From UBA11612 sp965228575 (lineage in GTDB: Bacteria; Pseudomonadota; Alphaproteobacteria; Rhodospirillales; Rhodospirillaceae): DNA of 64,000 nt. Positions 50,210-58,144 of the stretch are shown here, in pieces (position 1 is the first letter of the stretch; every line of letters begins with the position of its first letter). The DNA lies in contig CBDDHW010000065.1 in the NCBI GenBank assembly GCA_965228575.1, positions 1 to 64,000 of the forward strand, read 5' to 3'. A program made the position numbers and the translations under genes. The notes under the pieces are model-generated. The model searched no databases. It was not told where the DNA came from and saw only the letters and a list, made by a program, of their open reading frames with translations.

Positions 50210-51196
50210 ATGTCGGGCATTGCCGACCTCGTTACCGCAAATTTGTTTAATCCGGTCGTTCTTGCCTTTGTGCTGGGAATAGCGGCGGGGATGGCACGGG
50301 CGGAGCTCTCGTTTCCAGCGGCCTTGAGCAAGGCCATGTCCATCTATTTGATGTTTGCCATTGGGCTGAAGGGTGGAATCGCGGTCGCTGACAGCCCGTT
50401 CAGCACCTCACTCATTCTAGCGCTGCTCGCCGGATTGGTTCTCAGTTTTGTCATGCCGTTCATCGCTTTTGCGGCCTTGCGAACGAGCACCGGGCTCAAA
50501 AGTATCGATGCAGCGGCTATAGCCGCGCACTATGGTTCAATTTCCATTGTCACATTTGTCACAGCGACCGAAGTGCTACGCCTCGCTGCTCTTGAGTTTG
50601 AAGGATTTATGGTTGCCGTGGCCGCGCTAATGGAAACACCGGCCATCATGTCAGGGATATGGCTCGCTGGCCGCGCGGCGAGCGCCGGCAATGGCAAACC
50701 ACAGTTTTCGTCCGAGCTTGGGCGAGAAGTATTTTTAAACGCAAGCGTGGTGGTTCTGGTTGGCGCATTTTTGATTGGACTGATCAGCACTCCTGAGGCG
50801 GCCCTGAAGGTGCAGCCCTTTTTCACGGACATCTTTCAGGGTGTCTTGTGTCTCTTCCTTCTCGATATGGGCTTGATCGCCGCCGAGCGTCTGCGCGGTG
50901 TAAAAATTCTTTCAACTGCCGTCATCCTGTTTGGCATTTACATGCCCATCATCGGGGCAGTCCTCGGAACTCTGTCAGGGTGGGCCGTCGGCCTGAGTGC
51001 AGGGGGTACGGTTCTTATGGCAACACTGGCGGCTAGTGCGTCGTACATTGCCGTGCCCGCGGCCATGCGTTTGGCGATGCCCAAAGCGAACCCGGCTGTA
51101 TCACTTACTCTTTCTTTGGCGATCACCTTTCCCTTCAATGTTATCGTGGGAATTCCCATCTACCTCGCCGTTATTCGCTGGCTCTATGGGATTTAG
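50210..51196 (+). CDS. SbtA-like sodium-dependent bicarbonate transporter
   Basis: Membrane protein of the SbtA (DUF897) family. From the ATG at 50210 (GAGAATCG upstream) it has 328 residues and about ten hydrophobic segments in two inverted halves. Family-typical regions include SKAMSIYLMFAIGLKGGIAVA in the first half and FQGVLCLFLLDMGLIAAERLRG in the second, plus AAIAAHYGSISIVTFVTA. Cyanobacterial members import bicarbonate. The PII-like gene 4 bp downstream matches the sbtA-sbtB arrangement. The 198-bp upstream gap contains likely promoters. A bicarbonate substrate is inferred from the family and not shown here. Confidence 0.88.
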   Translation: MSGIADLVTANLFNPVVLAFVLGIAAGMARAELSFPAALSKAMSIYLMFAIGLKGGIAVADSPFSTSLILALLAGLVLSFVMPFIAFAALRTSTGLKSIDAAAIAAHYGSISIVTFVTATEVLRLAALEFEGFMVAVAALMETPAIMSGIWLAGRAASAGNGKPQFSSELGREVFLNASVVVLVGAFLIGLISTPEAALKVQPFFTDIFQGVLCLFLLDMGLIAAERLRGVKILSTAVILFGIYMPIIGAVLGTLSGWAVGLSAGGTVLMATLAASASYIAVPAAMRLAMPKANPAVSLTLSLAITFPFNVIVGIPIYLAVIRWLYGI

Positions 51197-51200
51197 TGCA

Positions 51201-51509
51201 ATGGACCTGCATCCGAAAAAAAAGATCGAAGTTGTCGTTGAAACCACCATGGTCAAGAAGGTCCTTGAAACCATGCGGAGCTGTGACGCGACAGGTGCAA
51301 CCGTCCTGCCGATTTTGAGCGGTGAAGGGCAGGGTGGCCCGTGGAGCGATAATGATTTGGGTTCGGCCCTGGATATGAAAATGGTGATGGTGGTCACCGG
51401 TCCGCGCCGAGCGGCGATGATTCGCGATGCGATATACGATACTCTAGAGAACTATCGCTACATGCTTCTAATCAGCGACGTGGAAGTGATTCGGAACGAC
51501 CGCTTTTAA
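51201..51509 (+). CDS. PII-like regulator of the SbtB/CPII type
   Basis: A 102-residue ferredoxin-fold PII-like protein immediately after the SbtA-like gene. It shows the beta-alpha-beta pattern KKIEVVVETTMVKKVLETMRS, a glycine-containing T-loop region (LSGEGQGGPWSDNDLG), and a second half ending DVEVIRNDRF. The C-terminal CGPxGC redox motif of some cyanobacterial SbtB proteins is absent. By family knowledge it should bind adenine nucleotides (and perhaps bicarbonate) and inhibit or tune SbtA. Confidence 0.85.
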   Translation: MDLHPKKKIEVVVETTMVKKVLETMRSCDATGATVLPILSGEGQGGPWSDNDLGSALDMKMVMVVTGPRRAAMIRDAIYDTLENYRYMLLISDVEVIRNDRF

Positions 51510-51602
51510 ATTCGTGCTACGCTGCGTGAGCGGATTAACGTCGAGGACGTCGATTTTCGTAAAATTCGGTATTCGAAATTCTGTGTACGGAGTCTTAGGA
51601 CT

Positions 51603-52052
51603 TCACCGGCAGGGAAATTCTCTTGCCCAGGCGGCCATCGCAACAATAGCGGGCGGTAATTCTCTCGAACTTGGACGATCGTTGACATAGTCCATGAATG
51701 TGTCCTTGAGGATGGCGCCTGTTAACCCGTTTGCCGGTTCGCAAACATTGGGAATGGTCGCGCCTTCATCTTTGAAGACCTCAAAGATTTCGAGGATTGC
51801 GGCGAAGTATGATGCGCACATTCCAGTATCTATGAGATCAATTTCACTTGGATCGTAAGGGGACTCTCCATCGTACAAAAGCGTGTCCGCCCGCGCACAT
51901 TTATCCGCGATATCTCCGGCCGTGTTCGGTTCCAAGGTTCGCGCAACAGCTTCGATTCGGCGTTCAAAAGCCTGCATCGTGGGTTGCTGACGTTGCGCTA
52001 ACGCCGGCAGAGCCGATGCAATCAGAAATACAAAAATGATTATGTGACGCAT
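51603..52052 (-). CDS. Exported Rap1a/Tai-family-like protein
   Basis: A 149-residue protein with a cleavable signal peptide (IIIFVFLIASALPALAQ). The mature part has cysteines at KCARAD, DTGMCASYFAAI, IPNVCEPANG and the ending REFPCR. The pattern of a Cys-containing helix, a GMC-type motif, a C-P region and a terminal PC resembles the Rap1a/Tai immunity-like domain, which is also widespread outside type VI systems. No effector or secretion gene is near, so an immunity role is not supported here. Confidence 0.65.
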   Translation of the reverse strand: MRHIIIFVFLIASALPALAQRQQPTMQAFERRIEAVARTLEPNTAGDIADKCARADTLLYDGESPYDPSEIDLIDTGMCASYFAAILEIFEVFKDEGATIPNVCEPANGLTGAILKDTFMDYVNDRPSSRELPPAIVAMAAWAREFPCR

Positions 52053-52101
52053 AATAGAACTGTACGCCTCTCTCCCGGGCCACGCTATATTTCATTGCAT
52101 C

Positions 52102-52581
52102 ATGATCAGGTTGGCAGAGTCCAAAGATAAAAAAGCGATTTGGGCCATTCTTGGCCCGGTTATTCGCGCCGGCGAAACCTACGCCATCAATCGGGATATC
52201 AGCGAGAACGACGCGCTTGCGTTCTGGCTCAGTCCTGATCGGGAAACCTTCGTTTTTGACGACAACGGCGAGGTATATGGAACCTATTATATATGTGCGA
52301 ACAAAGACGGAGGCGGGGCCCACGTTGCGAACTGTGGGTATATGACGGCGCCGTCCGCCCAGGGGCGGGGCATCGCCCGCCGCATGGGCATGCACTCAAT
52401 ATCACATGCGAAGTCACTCGGCTTTCGCGCAATTCAGTTCAATTTTGTGGTGAGCAATAACACGCGGGCGATTAAACTTTGGCAGTCTCTGGATTTTGAA
52501 ATCGTCGGGCGCCTACCTGGAGCGTTTAATCATCCGTCACTTGGATACATCGATGCATTGATCATGTTTCGAGAGCTGTGA
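52102..52581 (+). CDS. GNAT-family N-acetyltransferase
   Basis: A 159-residue single-domain GNAT protein. The acetyl-CoA loop is in MTAPSAQGRGIARRMGMHSI, and the terminal motif VSNNTRAIKLWQSLDFEIVGRLPGAF is characteristic. It resembles proteins annotated as phosphinothricin-type or general acetyltransferases. The acceptor is unknown. It is divergent from the Rap1a-like gene (49 bp) and followed by a DUF2306 gene after 32 bp. Confidence 0.88.
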   Translation: MIRLAESKDKKAIWAILGPVIRAGETYAINRDISENDALAFWLSPDRETFVFDDNGEVYGTYYICANKDGGGAHVANCGYMTAPSAQGRGIARRMGMHSISHAKSLGFRAIQFNFVVSNNTRAIKLWQSLDFEIVGRLPGAFNHPSLGYIDALIMFREL

Positions 52582-52613
52582 AATAGTCTGTACGAAGACA
52601 AAAAGGATTTTCG

Positions 52614-53039
52614 ATGTCACTCAGTCCGTTACTTAACGCGCCGCTTCACATCCAAATCCATGCGATATCCGCGATTGCTGCATTCATTTTAGGGCTTGTT
52701 CAAATCCTGGGTCCCAAGGGAACGCTCCCGCACAAGATCATGGGTGCGGGGTGGGTCATCGTCATGTCCTCAGTCGTGATTAGTTCAGCGTTCATCGTAA
52801 ATAATTTTGGCCCGAGCGATCCGGTCTTTGGCCGCTTCGGGATGATTCATCTCTTAACCCTCCTTGGTGCGTACACACTCATCAGGGGCGTTATGCATAT
52901 TCATGAGGGCGGGCCGCGCTTAAAGCGTCACGCGGGACAGTTCGTGGGATTTTTCGTTGGCGGTATTCTAATCGCCGGTGCGCTCGCGTTTACGCCGGGA
53001 CGGATCATGCATGCGGTTGTATTTGGGGCGTCGTCATAA
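52614..53039 (+). CDS. DUF2306 membrane protein
   Basis: A 141-residue membrane protein with four hydrophobic helices. Family-like features are the histidine pairs in HIQIHAISAIAAFILGLVQIL, KGTLPHKIMGAGWVIVM and GMIHLLTLLGAYTLIRGVMHIHEGG, followed by KRHAGQFVGFFVGG. Function unknown; the conserved histidines suggest metal or heme binding, which is inference. The next gene begins directly after the stop. Confidence 0.8.
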   Translation: MSLSPLLNAPLHIQIHAISAIAAFILGLVQILGPKGTLPHKIMGAGWVIVMSSVVISSAFIVNNFGPSDPVFGRFGMIHLLTLLGAYTLIRGVMHIHEGGPRLKRHAGQFVGFFVGGILIAGALAFTPGRIMHAVVFGASS

Positions 53040-53246
53040 GTGGCAGAGAAGGCGACCAACCAAAGAGTGCGCCGCCGGGCAGGGTTGGTTGTCCTGACGC
53101 TTCTCGCCTTGCCGATTTTACTTCACGTTTTTCAGCCGCAAATCGAATTGGGTGGGCTGGGTTTGGCACTGGGCACACTTGGAATGACAATCTCGCCTTT
53201 GATTCTATTTGGCGTTCTTCTTCTATGGGCGCGGTCGAAATGGTGA
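53040..53246 (+). CDS. Small membrane protein downstream of the DUF2306 gene
   Basis: A 68-residue protein starting with GTG directly after the DUF2306 stop. After a basic N terminus (KATNQRVRRRAG) it has two hydrophobic helices, about 15-30 (LVVLTLLALPILLHVF) and 41-63 (LALGTLGMTISPLILFGVLLLW). No family recognised. The zero-gap junction suggests coupled translation with the DUF2306 protein. Confidence 0.65.
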   Translation: MAEKATNQRVRRRAGLVVLTLLALPILLHVFQPQIELGGLGLALGTLGMTISPLILFGVLLLWARSKW

Positions 53247-53289
53247 CCGCGCCCACTTAGAAAGATGGTGTGAATAACCTTCGAGCAGT

Positions 53290-54549
53290 TTAGGGATATG
53301 CTGTTCGATCGAGGGCTTCACCACTCAGGAATACCTGAGAGATTTTTCGCGTATTGGTAATATCGTCTAGCGGATTGCCGTCAAGCACCAGGAAGTCCGC
53401 GTTCTTACCAACTGTCAAGGTTCCGGTGTCTTCCAAACCGAGGAAGACAGCGGCGTCACCTGTGGACGAGACAATCACATCCATCACAGGCATGCCCGCG
53501 ATCACCATATCTTCCATTTCAACATGAGCGCCCCAGGGGCGGTTACCATCAGTTCCCATCGTGATTTTCACGCCGGCATCATTCATAGCTACGAGATTGC
53601 GCGCTTGAATTTGGAAGCGTTCATTGACTTCGGGGTCTTCGACATTTCCTTTTTGAATGGCATCGAATTCATCATTCGGGACAATGCCTTGCAACCAACT
53701 GTAATCAGTGGGTGCGCCGCGGCTCGATAGATTGGGAATGAGAACGAAATCCGGATGGTCGGGAAGCATCCCCAAGAACTCTTCGTCCACATCCATGTCA
53801 CGGACACTGTGGGCGTAGGAATCGACATTTGCATCGAGTAAGCCCTTGGCATCGGACAAGTCATAAATGTGAGCGGTGACGCGCAGATTATTGGCGTGAG
53901 CTTCTTCGATTATCGGACCGTAGAGATCTGGAGTCAGTTTGTCGTAGCGTTCGTTGCGGTCGTCGACCCAGATTTTAATCATATCAACACCAAGCGCTGC
54001 CTGTTCCTGAACGGCTTGACGGCCTTCTTCAGCGGTCGAGATGTGATATGGACCGGTGAAGGGAGCGAACGAACGTCCTCCTTCAGGCGCGGTTATTCCA
54101 AGACCCGCACTAAAGAAGCGGGCAGCACCGGGAATAGCTTGCGCGCGCATACCGACGATTTGGGCTGAATCGGTGCCAAGAGCCAAAGTTGCGCTAACGC
54201 CAAAATAGGCGCGGCGCTTTAAGTCTTGAATCAATTCCTCGGGCGATTGTCGGACGTGCGTATGGGTGTCAACCAATGTCGGCATGATGGTCTTGCCGGA
54301 AACGTCTACGCGGGCAGCGCCGGCCGGGACATCTACATCACCAGAGGGGCCAATGAGTGAAATTTTATCTTGGTCGACAACGATTGTAGCGTTTTCGATC
54401 GGGGCGCTTCCATCACCGACGATCACTGTGGCACCTTCGTAAGCTGTAACGCCCTCCAAGGGCGGAGGTGTACAGGATGAGAGTCCTAGGCCAACCATGA
54501 CCACGGCAGCCGCGCCGGCCGCAAATTTCGTTATAGTTCTACGGTGCAT
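53290..54549 (-). CDS. Amidohydrolase-family lipoprotein
   Basis: Metal-dependent hydrolase of the imidazolonepropionase-like amidohydrolase group, exported as a lipoprotein. The ATG at 54549 is preferred because TGGAGGA precedes it properly, whereas the upstream GTG contains that ribosome-binding site. The signal ends in the lipobox GLSSCTP. The metal-binding motifs are PTLVDTHTHVRQ, MIKIWVDDRNERY (bridging lysine), VTAHIYD, DSYAHSV and ITMGTDGNRPWG. The C-terminal TLTVGKNADFLVLDGNPLDDI is typical. The substrate (dipeptide, lactone or other amide) is unknown. 419 residues. Confidence 0.9.
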   Translation of the reverse strand: MHRRTITKFAAGAAAVVMVGLGLSSCTPPPLEGVTAYEGATVIVGDGSAPIENATIVVDQDKISLIGPSGDVDVPAGAARVDVSGKTIMPTLVDTHTHVRQSPEELIQDLKRRAYFGVSATLALGTDSAQIVGMRAQAIPGAARFFSAGLGITAPEGGRSFAPFTGPYHISTAEEGRQAVQEQAALGVDMIKIWVDDRNERYDKLTPDLYGPIIEEAHANNLRVTAHIYDLSDAKGLLDANVDSYAHSVRDMDVDEEFLGMLPDHPDFVLIPNLSSRGAPTDYSWLQGIVPNDEFDAIQKGNVEDPEVNERFQIQARNLVAMNDAGVKITMGTDGNRPWGAHVEMEDMVIAGMPVMDVIVSSTGDAAVFLGLEDTGTLTVGKNADFLVLDGNPLDDITNTRKISQVFLSGEALDRTAYP

Positions 54550-54841
54550 CGGGTCCTCCACTCAAAAAAAGACGTTGCAATACGGATTGGTAAATTGAAT
54601 TTGGAAGTTTACCGGTCAATTCGGCCCACATCTACAGGTGAGAGCAGCCTCAGGAACATGATCATAAAGTGTTGAATTATAGTAATAAATCGTAATTTCA
54701 TTAAAGTTATCCAGCCATCCCTTGAGCCTTCAATGCTTTGTTAAAATCGTCGGCTTAATTTTGCAACCAGACCACAATGGTTGACGTACTAAGGTAAATA
54801 CCCTTTTTTGGCGATTGATCGAGAACGGAGACGTCACAAGC
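54550..54841. promoter_or_regulatory. Divergent intergenic region, amidohydrolase / receiver protein
   Basis: About 290 bp between two divergent genes; A+T-rich from about 54660 to 54810. It should hold promoters for both. No palindrome or RNA element was recognised. Confidence 0.45.
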
Positions 54842-55318
54842 ATGTCAGGATCTTCCTCACTCAAGTTCGGCGAAAACCTCGAGGACCTTCATATCCTCGT
54901 CGTTGACGACGATGATGCGTTTATCTCGCTCATCCTTGCGATGATGGATGCTCTCGGGGTTGGGGAAATCTCGAGCGCCAAGAGTGGTGCTGAGGCATAC
55001 GATACTCTGCGCAAAAGCAAAAAAATCGTGGACTGTGTAATTTGTGATTATCGCATGGACAACGGAAACGGTTTACAGCTTTTGCAGGCAATACGAACCG
55101 GCGTTGTAAACCCGGTGCGCCCGGACGCGACGTTTATTCTTCTGACGTCGTCAAGCGACCCTGAAACGGTAAGCGCCGCGGCGATGCTCGACGTAAGCGG
55201 ATACCTCGTAAAACCTGTTACAAAAGAAAAATTGGCTGTCGCAATCGCGAAAGCGCGCTCGAGGGTTATCAAAGTTGATATCGGACGTTACCAGCGGGTG
55301 AGCATAAAAGAGAGCTAG
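54842..55318 (+). CDS. Single-domain response regulator (receiver only)
   Basis: A 158-residue CheY-like protein from the ATG at 54842. It has the acidic triplet LVVDDDDAF, the phospho-Asp in VICDYRMDNGNGLQLL, FILLTSSSDPETVS and SGYLVKPVTKEKLAVAIAKA. The C-terminal part closely resembles the receiver at 47950 (GYLVKPVSMEKLVKAIEKA), so they may be paralogues. It could be a sink or relay for the hybrid kinase about 7 kb upstream; this is inference. It lies 61 bp before ribH on the same strand. Confidence 0.9.
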   Translation: MSGSSSLKFGENLEDLHILVVDDDDAFISLILAMMDALGVGEISSAKSGAEAYDTLRKSKKIVDCVICDYRMDNGNGLQLLQAIRTGVVNPVRPDATFILLTSSSDPETVSAAAMLDVSGYLVKPVTKEKLAVAIAKARSRVIKVDIGRYQRVSIKES

Positions 55319-55379
55319 GATTTGGTCTTTGATTAGATCTGGCAATCGCAGGTGACGCAAAAAATATTTAGGGATTCTC

Positions 55380-55832
55380 ATGGGCGATGGACCTCATGTC
55401 CTCATTATCGAGGCGCGCTTTTACGAAGACATTGCTGACGACCTTCTTAAAGGGACAGTCGCGGCCTTAGAGTCGGCGGGAGCGACATCTGAAACTGTAA
55501 GCGTGCCGGGCATATTGGAACTCCCGCTCGCTGCCCAATTTGCCTTTAGTAAAGGTGCGGCTCACCCGAACAGGCATTACGATGGGTGCGTGGTTCTTGG
55601 ATGCGCGATCAAAGGGGAAACCGATCACTATGAATACGTTTCCAGCCAATCCATGAGCGGTGTTCAACGGGTGGCTCTTGATCACCTTGTTCCCATTGGA
55701 AATGGTATTTTAACGTGCCCAACGCGCGCGCTGGCGGAGAATCGTGCAAACCCTGACCAGGGAAATGCGGGAGGACGGGCCGCAAAAGCGTGCCTGCAAC
55801 TCATTGAGCTGAAGCGCAGCTTCGGGCTATAA
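55380..55832 (+). CDS. ribH: 6,7-dimethyl-8-ribityllumazine synthase
   Basis: Joins the RibB product with the pyrimidine from RibD/RibA to make lumazine. The 150-residue protein has VLIIEARFYEDIADDLLKG, SVPGILELPLAAQFAF, the catalytic loop VVLGCAIKGETDHYEYV, and PIGNGILTCPTRALAENRA. In many alphaproteobacteria it follows ribB directly; here about 18 kb lie between. nusB follows, as is usual. Confidence 0.96.
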   Translation: MGDGPHVLIIEARFYEDIADDLLKGTVAALESAGATSETVSVPGILELPLAAQFAFSKGAAHPNRHYDGCVVLGCAIKGETDHYEYVSSQSMSGVQRVALDHLVPIGNGILTCPTRALAENRANPDQGNAGGRAAKACLQLIELKRSFGL

Positions 55833-55879
55833 ACCTCGCCGTACGCCTTTTTCGTTCTTTGACAGGTTTGGGTTCGCGC

Positions 55880-56395
55880 ATGACGGCATCGCCGGTTACT
55901 TCGTCTGGTCCTTCGTTGTCGCGGGCTTCTAGTCACCGGAGCGCGGCCAGGTTGTCTGTCGTGCAGGCCCTTTACCAAGCCGAGGCGACCGACGTCTCCA
56001 TTGACGCTATCATGAAGGACTTCCTGTCTGGACGTATCGGGGGCATTGCTATCGTTGCGGATGCAGATACGGAAAAAGAACTCACCGTAAAGCTCTCAGA
56101 CCCCGATCAAGAACTTTTTGTCGCCCTAATGCGCGCCGTGCAAGATCGCCGTAAACATATCGATGAAATGATTAAGGCGAGTGTCAGTACCGGTTGGCCG
56201 TGGACCCGGCTGGAAATGACATTGCGTGCGATCTTGCGCGCGGGGGCCGCCGAGCTTCTTACGCAGTCTTCCATTCCTCCGAAGGTGTCTATCGCGGAGT
56301 TTGTCGACGTCGCTCACGCCTTTTACTCTGGGCCGGAGCCTGGAATGGTCAACGCCGTCCTTGATCGTATCGCAAAGGCGTTGGGTCGGGAGTGA
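55880..56395 (+). CDS. nusB: Transcription antitermination factor NusB
   Basis: rRNA antitermination and ribosome-assembly factor that binds boxA with S10. The start ATG at 55880 (MTASPVTSS) is chosen; a longer open frame begins at 55859. The NusB core has RSAARLSVVQALYQAEATD, WTRLEMTLRAILRAGAAELL and VSIAEFVDVAHAFYSGPEPGMVNAVLDRIAK. The ribH-nusB-thiL order is standard. The stop overlaps thiL (TGATG). Confidence 0.95.
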   Translation: MTASPVTSSGPSLSRASSHRSAARLSVVQALYQAEATDVSIDAIMKDFLSGRIGGIAIVADADTEKELTVKLSDPDQELFVALMRAVQDRRKHIDEMIKASVSTGWPWTRLEMTLRAILRAGAAELLTQSSIPPKVSIAEFVDVAHAFYSGPEPGMVNAVLDRIAKALGRE

Positions 56396-57396
56396 TGAGA
56401 GAGAAAGAGAAAGGCCGGAGCGAATTCGCGCTGATTGCCGATCTCTTTGCGCCGCTTTCAAAAAGAGCGGCCGGTGCGCTCGATCTTAAGGATGACGCCG
56501 CTTTAGTTGACGTGCAAATAGGGGAGCACCTTGTTGTTGCGGCTGATACTTTGATCGCCGGTGTCCACTTTCGCGAAGAGGATCCTCCTGAGACAGTGGG
56601 GCGCAAAGCCTTACGCGTAAATCTTTCGGATTTGGCGGCGATGGGAGCCAAGCCTGTTGGTTTTTTGCAAACTCTGACGCTGAACGATCAGATCGGTGAT
56701 GCCTATTTACAAAAGTATGCGAAGGGATTGGAGGATGACGCGACGCATTTTGACATCCCGCTTTTAGGTGGAGATACAACGGTTGGGCGTGGTCCGCTCA
56801 CGGTCACAATTGCGATTTTGGGAAGTGTAAGAAAAGGCGATGCGCTTTTGCGCTCCGGCGCCCAGGCCGGTGATATTTTATGTGTCACCGGAACGATCGG
56901 TGACGGTGCGCTAGGTCTTAAATGCGCGCAGGGTACTTTGAAGCTAAGCGATGCGGACTCAATGTTTCTTCGCGGCCGGTATCAACGTCCAGAGCCGCGC
57001 ATCGAGATTGGGTGTACGATTGCCGGTCGGGCGAGTGCATGTATTGACGTTTCAGATGGATTGGTCGCCGACGTGGGCCATATTTGCGACGCCTCTGAGG
57101 TGATTGCCGTTATCGAAAAGGAGAAGATTCCTCTTTCGAACGCCGGTCGCACAGGGATAAGCCAAGATCCAGACTTATGGAACGCAGTGTTCGGCGGGGG
57201 GGATGACTACGAATTGGCGTTCACGGTGCCGCCAGATGATATTGATGACATCTCAAATTTGGGCAGTACTACGGGAACGGCAGTCACAGTGATCGGTCGC
57301 ATTTTACCTGCGAGAAATGATAAGATGCCTGTCACCGTGGTGGACGAAAATGGTATGACCCTGTCACTTCCGAGTGGTGGATATCGTCATAGATGA
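56395..57396 (+). CDS. thiL: Thiamine-monophosphate kinase
   Basis: ATP-dependent enzyme that turns thiamine phosphate into thiamine diphosphate. The 333-residue AIR-synthase-fold protein has DDAALVDVQIGEHLVVAADTLIAGVHF, GRKALRVNLSDLAAMGAKPVGFLQTLTL, LLGGDTTVGRGPLTVTI, and CIDVSDGLVADVGHI. The ATG at 56395 overlaps the nusB stop; a GTG at 56392 is the alternative start. Its product is a cofactor of the pyruvate dehydrogenase E1 encoded at the window start. Confidence 0.95.
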   Translation: MREKEKGRSEFALIADLFAPLSKRAAGALDLKDDAALVDVQIGEHLVVAADTLIAGVHFREEDPPETVGRKALRVNLSDLAAMGAKPVGFLQTLTLNDQIGDAYLQKYAKGLEDDATHFDIPLLGGDTTVGRGPLTVTIAILGSVRKGDALLRSGAQAGDILCVTGTIGDGALGLKCAQGTLKLSDADSMFLRGRYQRPEPRIEIGCTIAGRASACIDVSDGLVADVGHICDASEVIAVIEKEKIPLSNAGRTGISQDPDLWNAVFGGGDDYELAFTVPPDDIDDISNLGSTTGTAVTVIGRILPARNDKMPVTVVDENGMTLSLPSGGYRHR

Positions 57397-57418
57397 GTCC
57401 TAGGAAAGGCCAATTAGT

Positions 57419-57913
57419 ATGAAGCGCTTTATCGTCATTCTTCTTGTACTCATACTTGTCGGCGGTGGAGGTGCGGGCGGACTCATTATGATGGGTGTTC
57501 TTCCCAACCCCTTCAATCCGGATGCAAGCGCCCTTTTCGAGAGCATGGAGGAGACAGAAGGTGGACGTGCGGGGGATTTTGAACCTCCGTCGGCAGCTTT
57601 GCAGCTGGTGAGAGTCAACGACATGATTGTACCGGTCATAATCGATGGTCGGCTTGTGCGGAGAATATCGATGACGCTGCGCCTTGTTGCGGCAAATGCG
57701 GGTACGAAATCTCTCGTTGAGGATAATTTGCCCCTTTATCAAGATAGACTTGTGAAGGAGCTGGTTCCGTACTTTCAGACTCATTTCCGCAGCAATGATC
57801 TTATCGATATCCGCGATCTAAAACGCTTTTTAAAGGCTCAAGCTGACGCCGTTTATGGGGACTTGGTGATCGCTGTGCTCCTCACGAATGCATTTCAGCA
57901 AAACGTGAACTGA
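57419..57913 (+). CDS. FliL-like single-span membrane protein
   Basis: A 164-residue protein with an N-terminal transmembrane helix (FIVILLVLILVGGGGAGGLIMMG) and a periplasmic domain. The C-terminal part has the FliL-like pattern RRISMTLRLVAANAGTKSLVE, YQDRLVKELVPYFQTHF and DLKRFLKAQADAVYGDLVIAVLLTNAFQQNVN. No flagellar genes adjoin, so the exact role is uncertain; related FliL-like proteins sit at this position in other alphaproteobacteria. It lies 22 bp after thiL. Confidence 0.7.
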   Translation: MKRFIVILLVLILVGGGGAGGLIMMGVLPNPFNPDASALFESMEETEGGRAGDFEPPSAALQLVRVNDMIVPVIIDGRLVRRISMTLRLVAANAGTKSLVEDNLPLYQDRLVKELVPYFQTHFRSNDLIDIRDLKRFLKAQADAVYGDLVIAVLLTNAFQQNVN

Positions 57914-58144
57914 CCAAATTTCTAGAAAAATGCCCGTGCTTCTTTATTTTATGGGCTGCAATCCATCTTAAATCCCCGTGGAGCCTAAAATGTTGCGTCT
58001 GCGAGTGCCTTCTGGCACTCTCCCGCCGCTCCTGATGGGGTGCACGCGCGTTCGTGTCTAAACATTTGAATTTAAACAATTATCTGTCCGATTGAAGGCA
58101 AGGTCGCCTTTACATCGAATCAATGACTCAATAACGGGGTGAAC
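57914..58144 (+). promoter_or_regulatory. Intergenic region upstream of hppA with a 7-bp hairpin
   Basis: A 231-bp gap. GAGTGCC (58003-58009) and GGCACTC (58014-58020) form a perfect stem around TTCT, followed by a G+C-rich stretch. No U-run follows, so it is not a standard terminator. The downstream A+T-rich part probably holds the hppA promoter. The Shine-Dalgarno GGGGTGA precedes the ATG at 58145. Confidence 0.45.
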
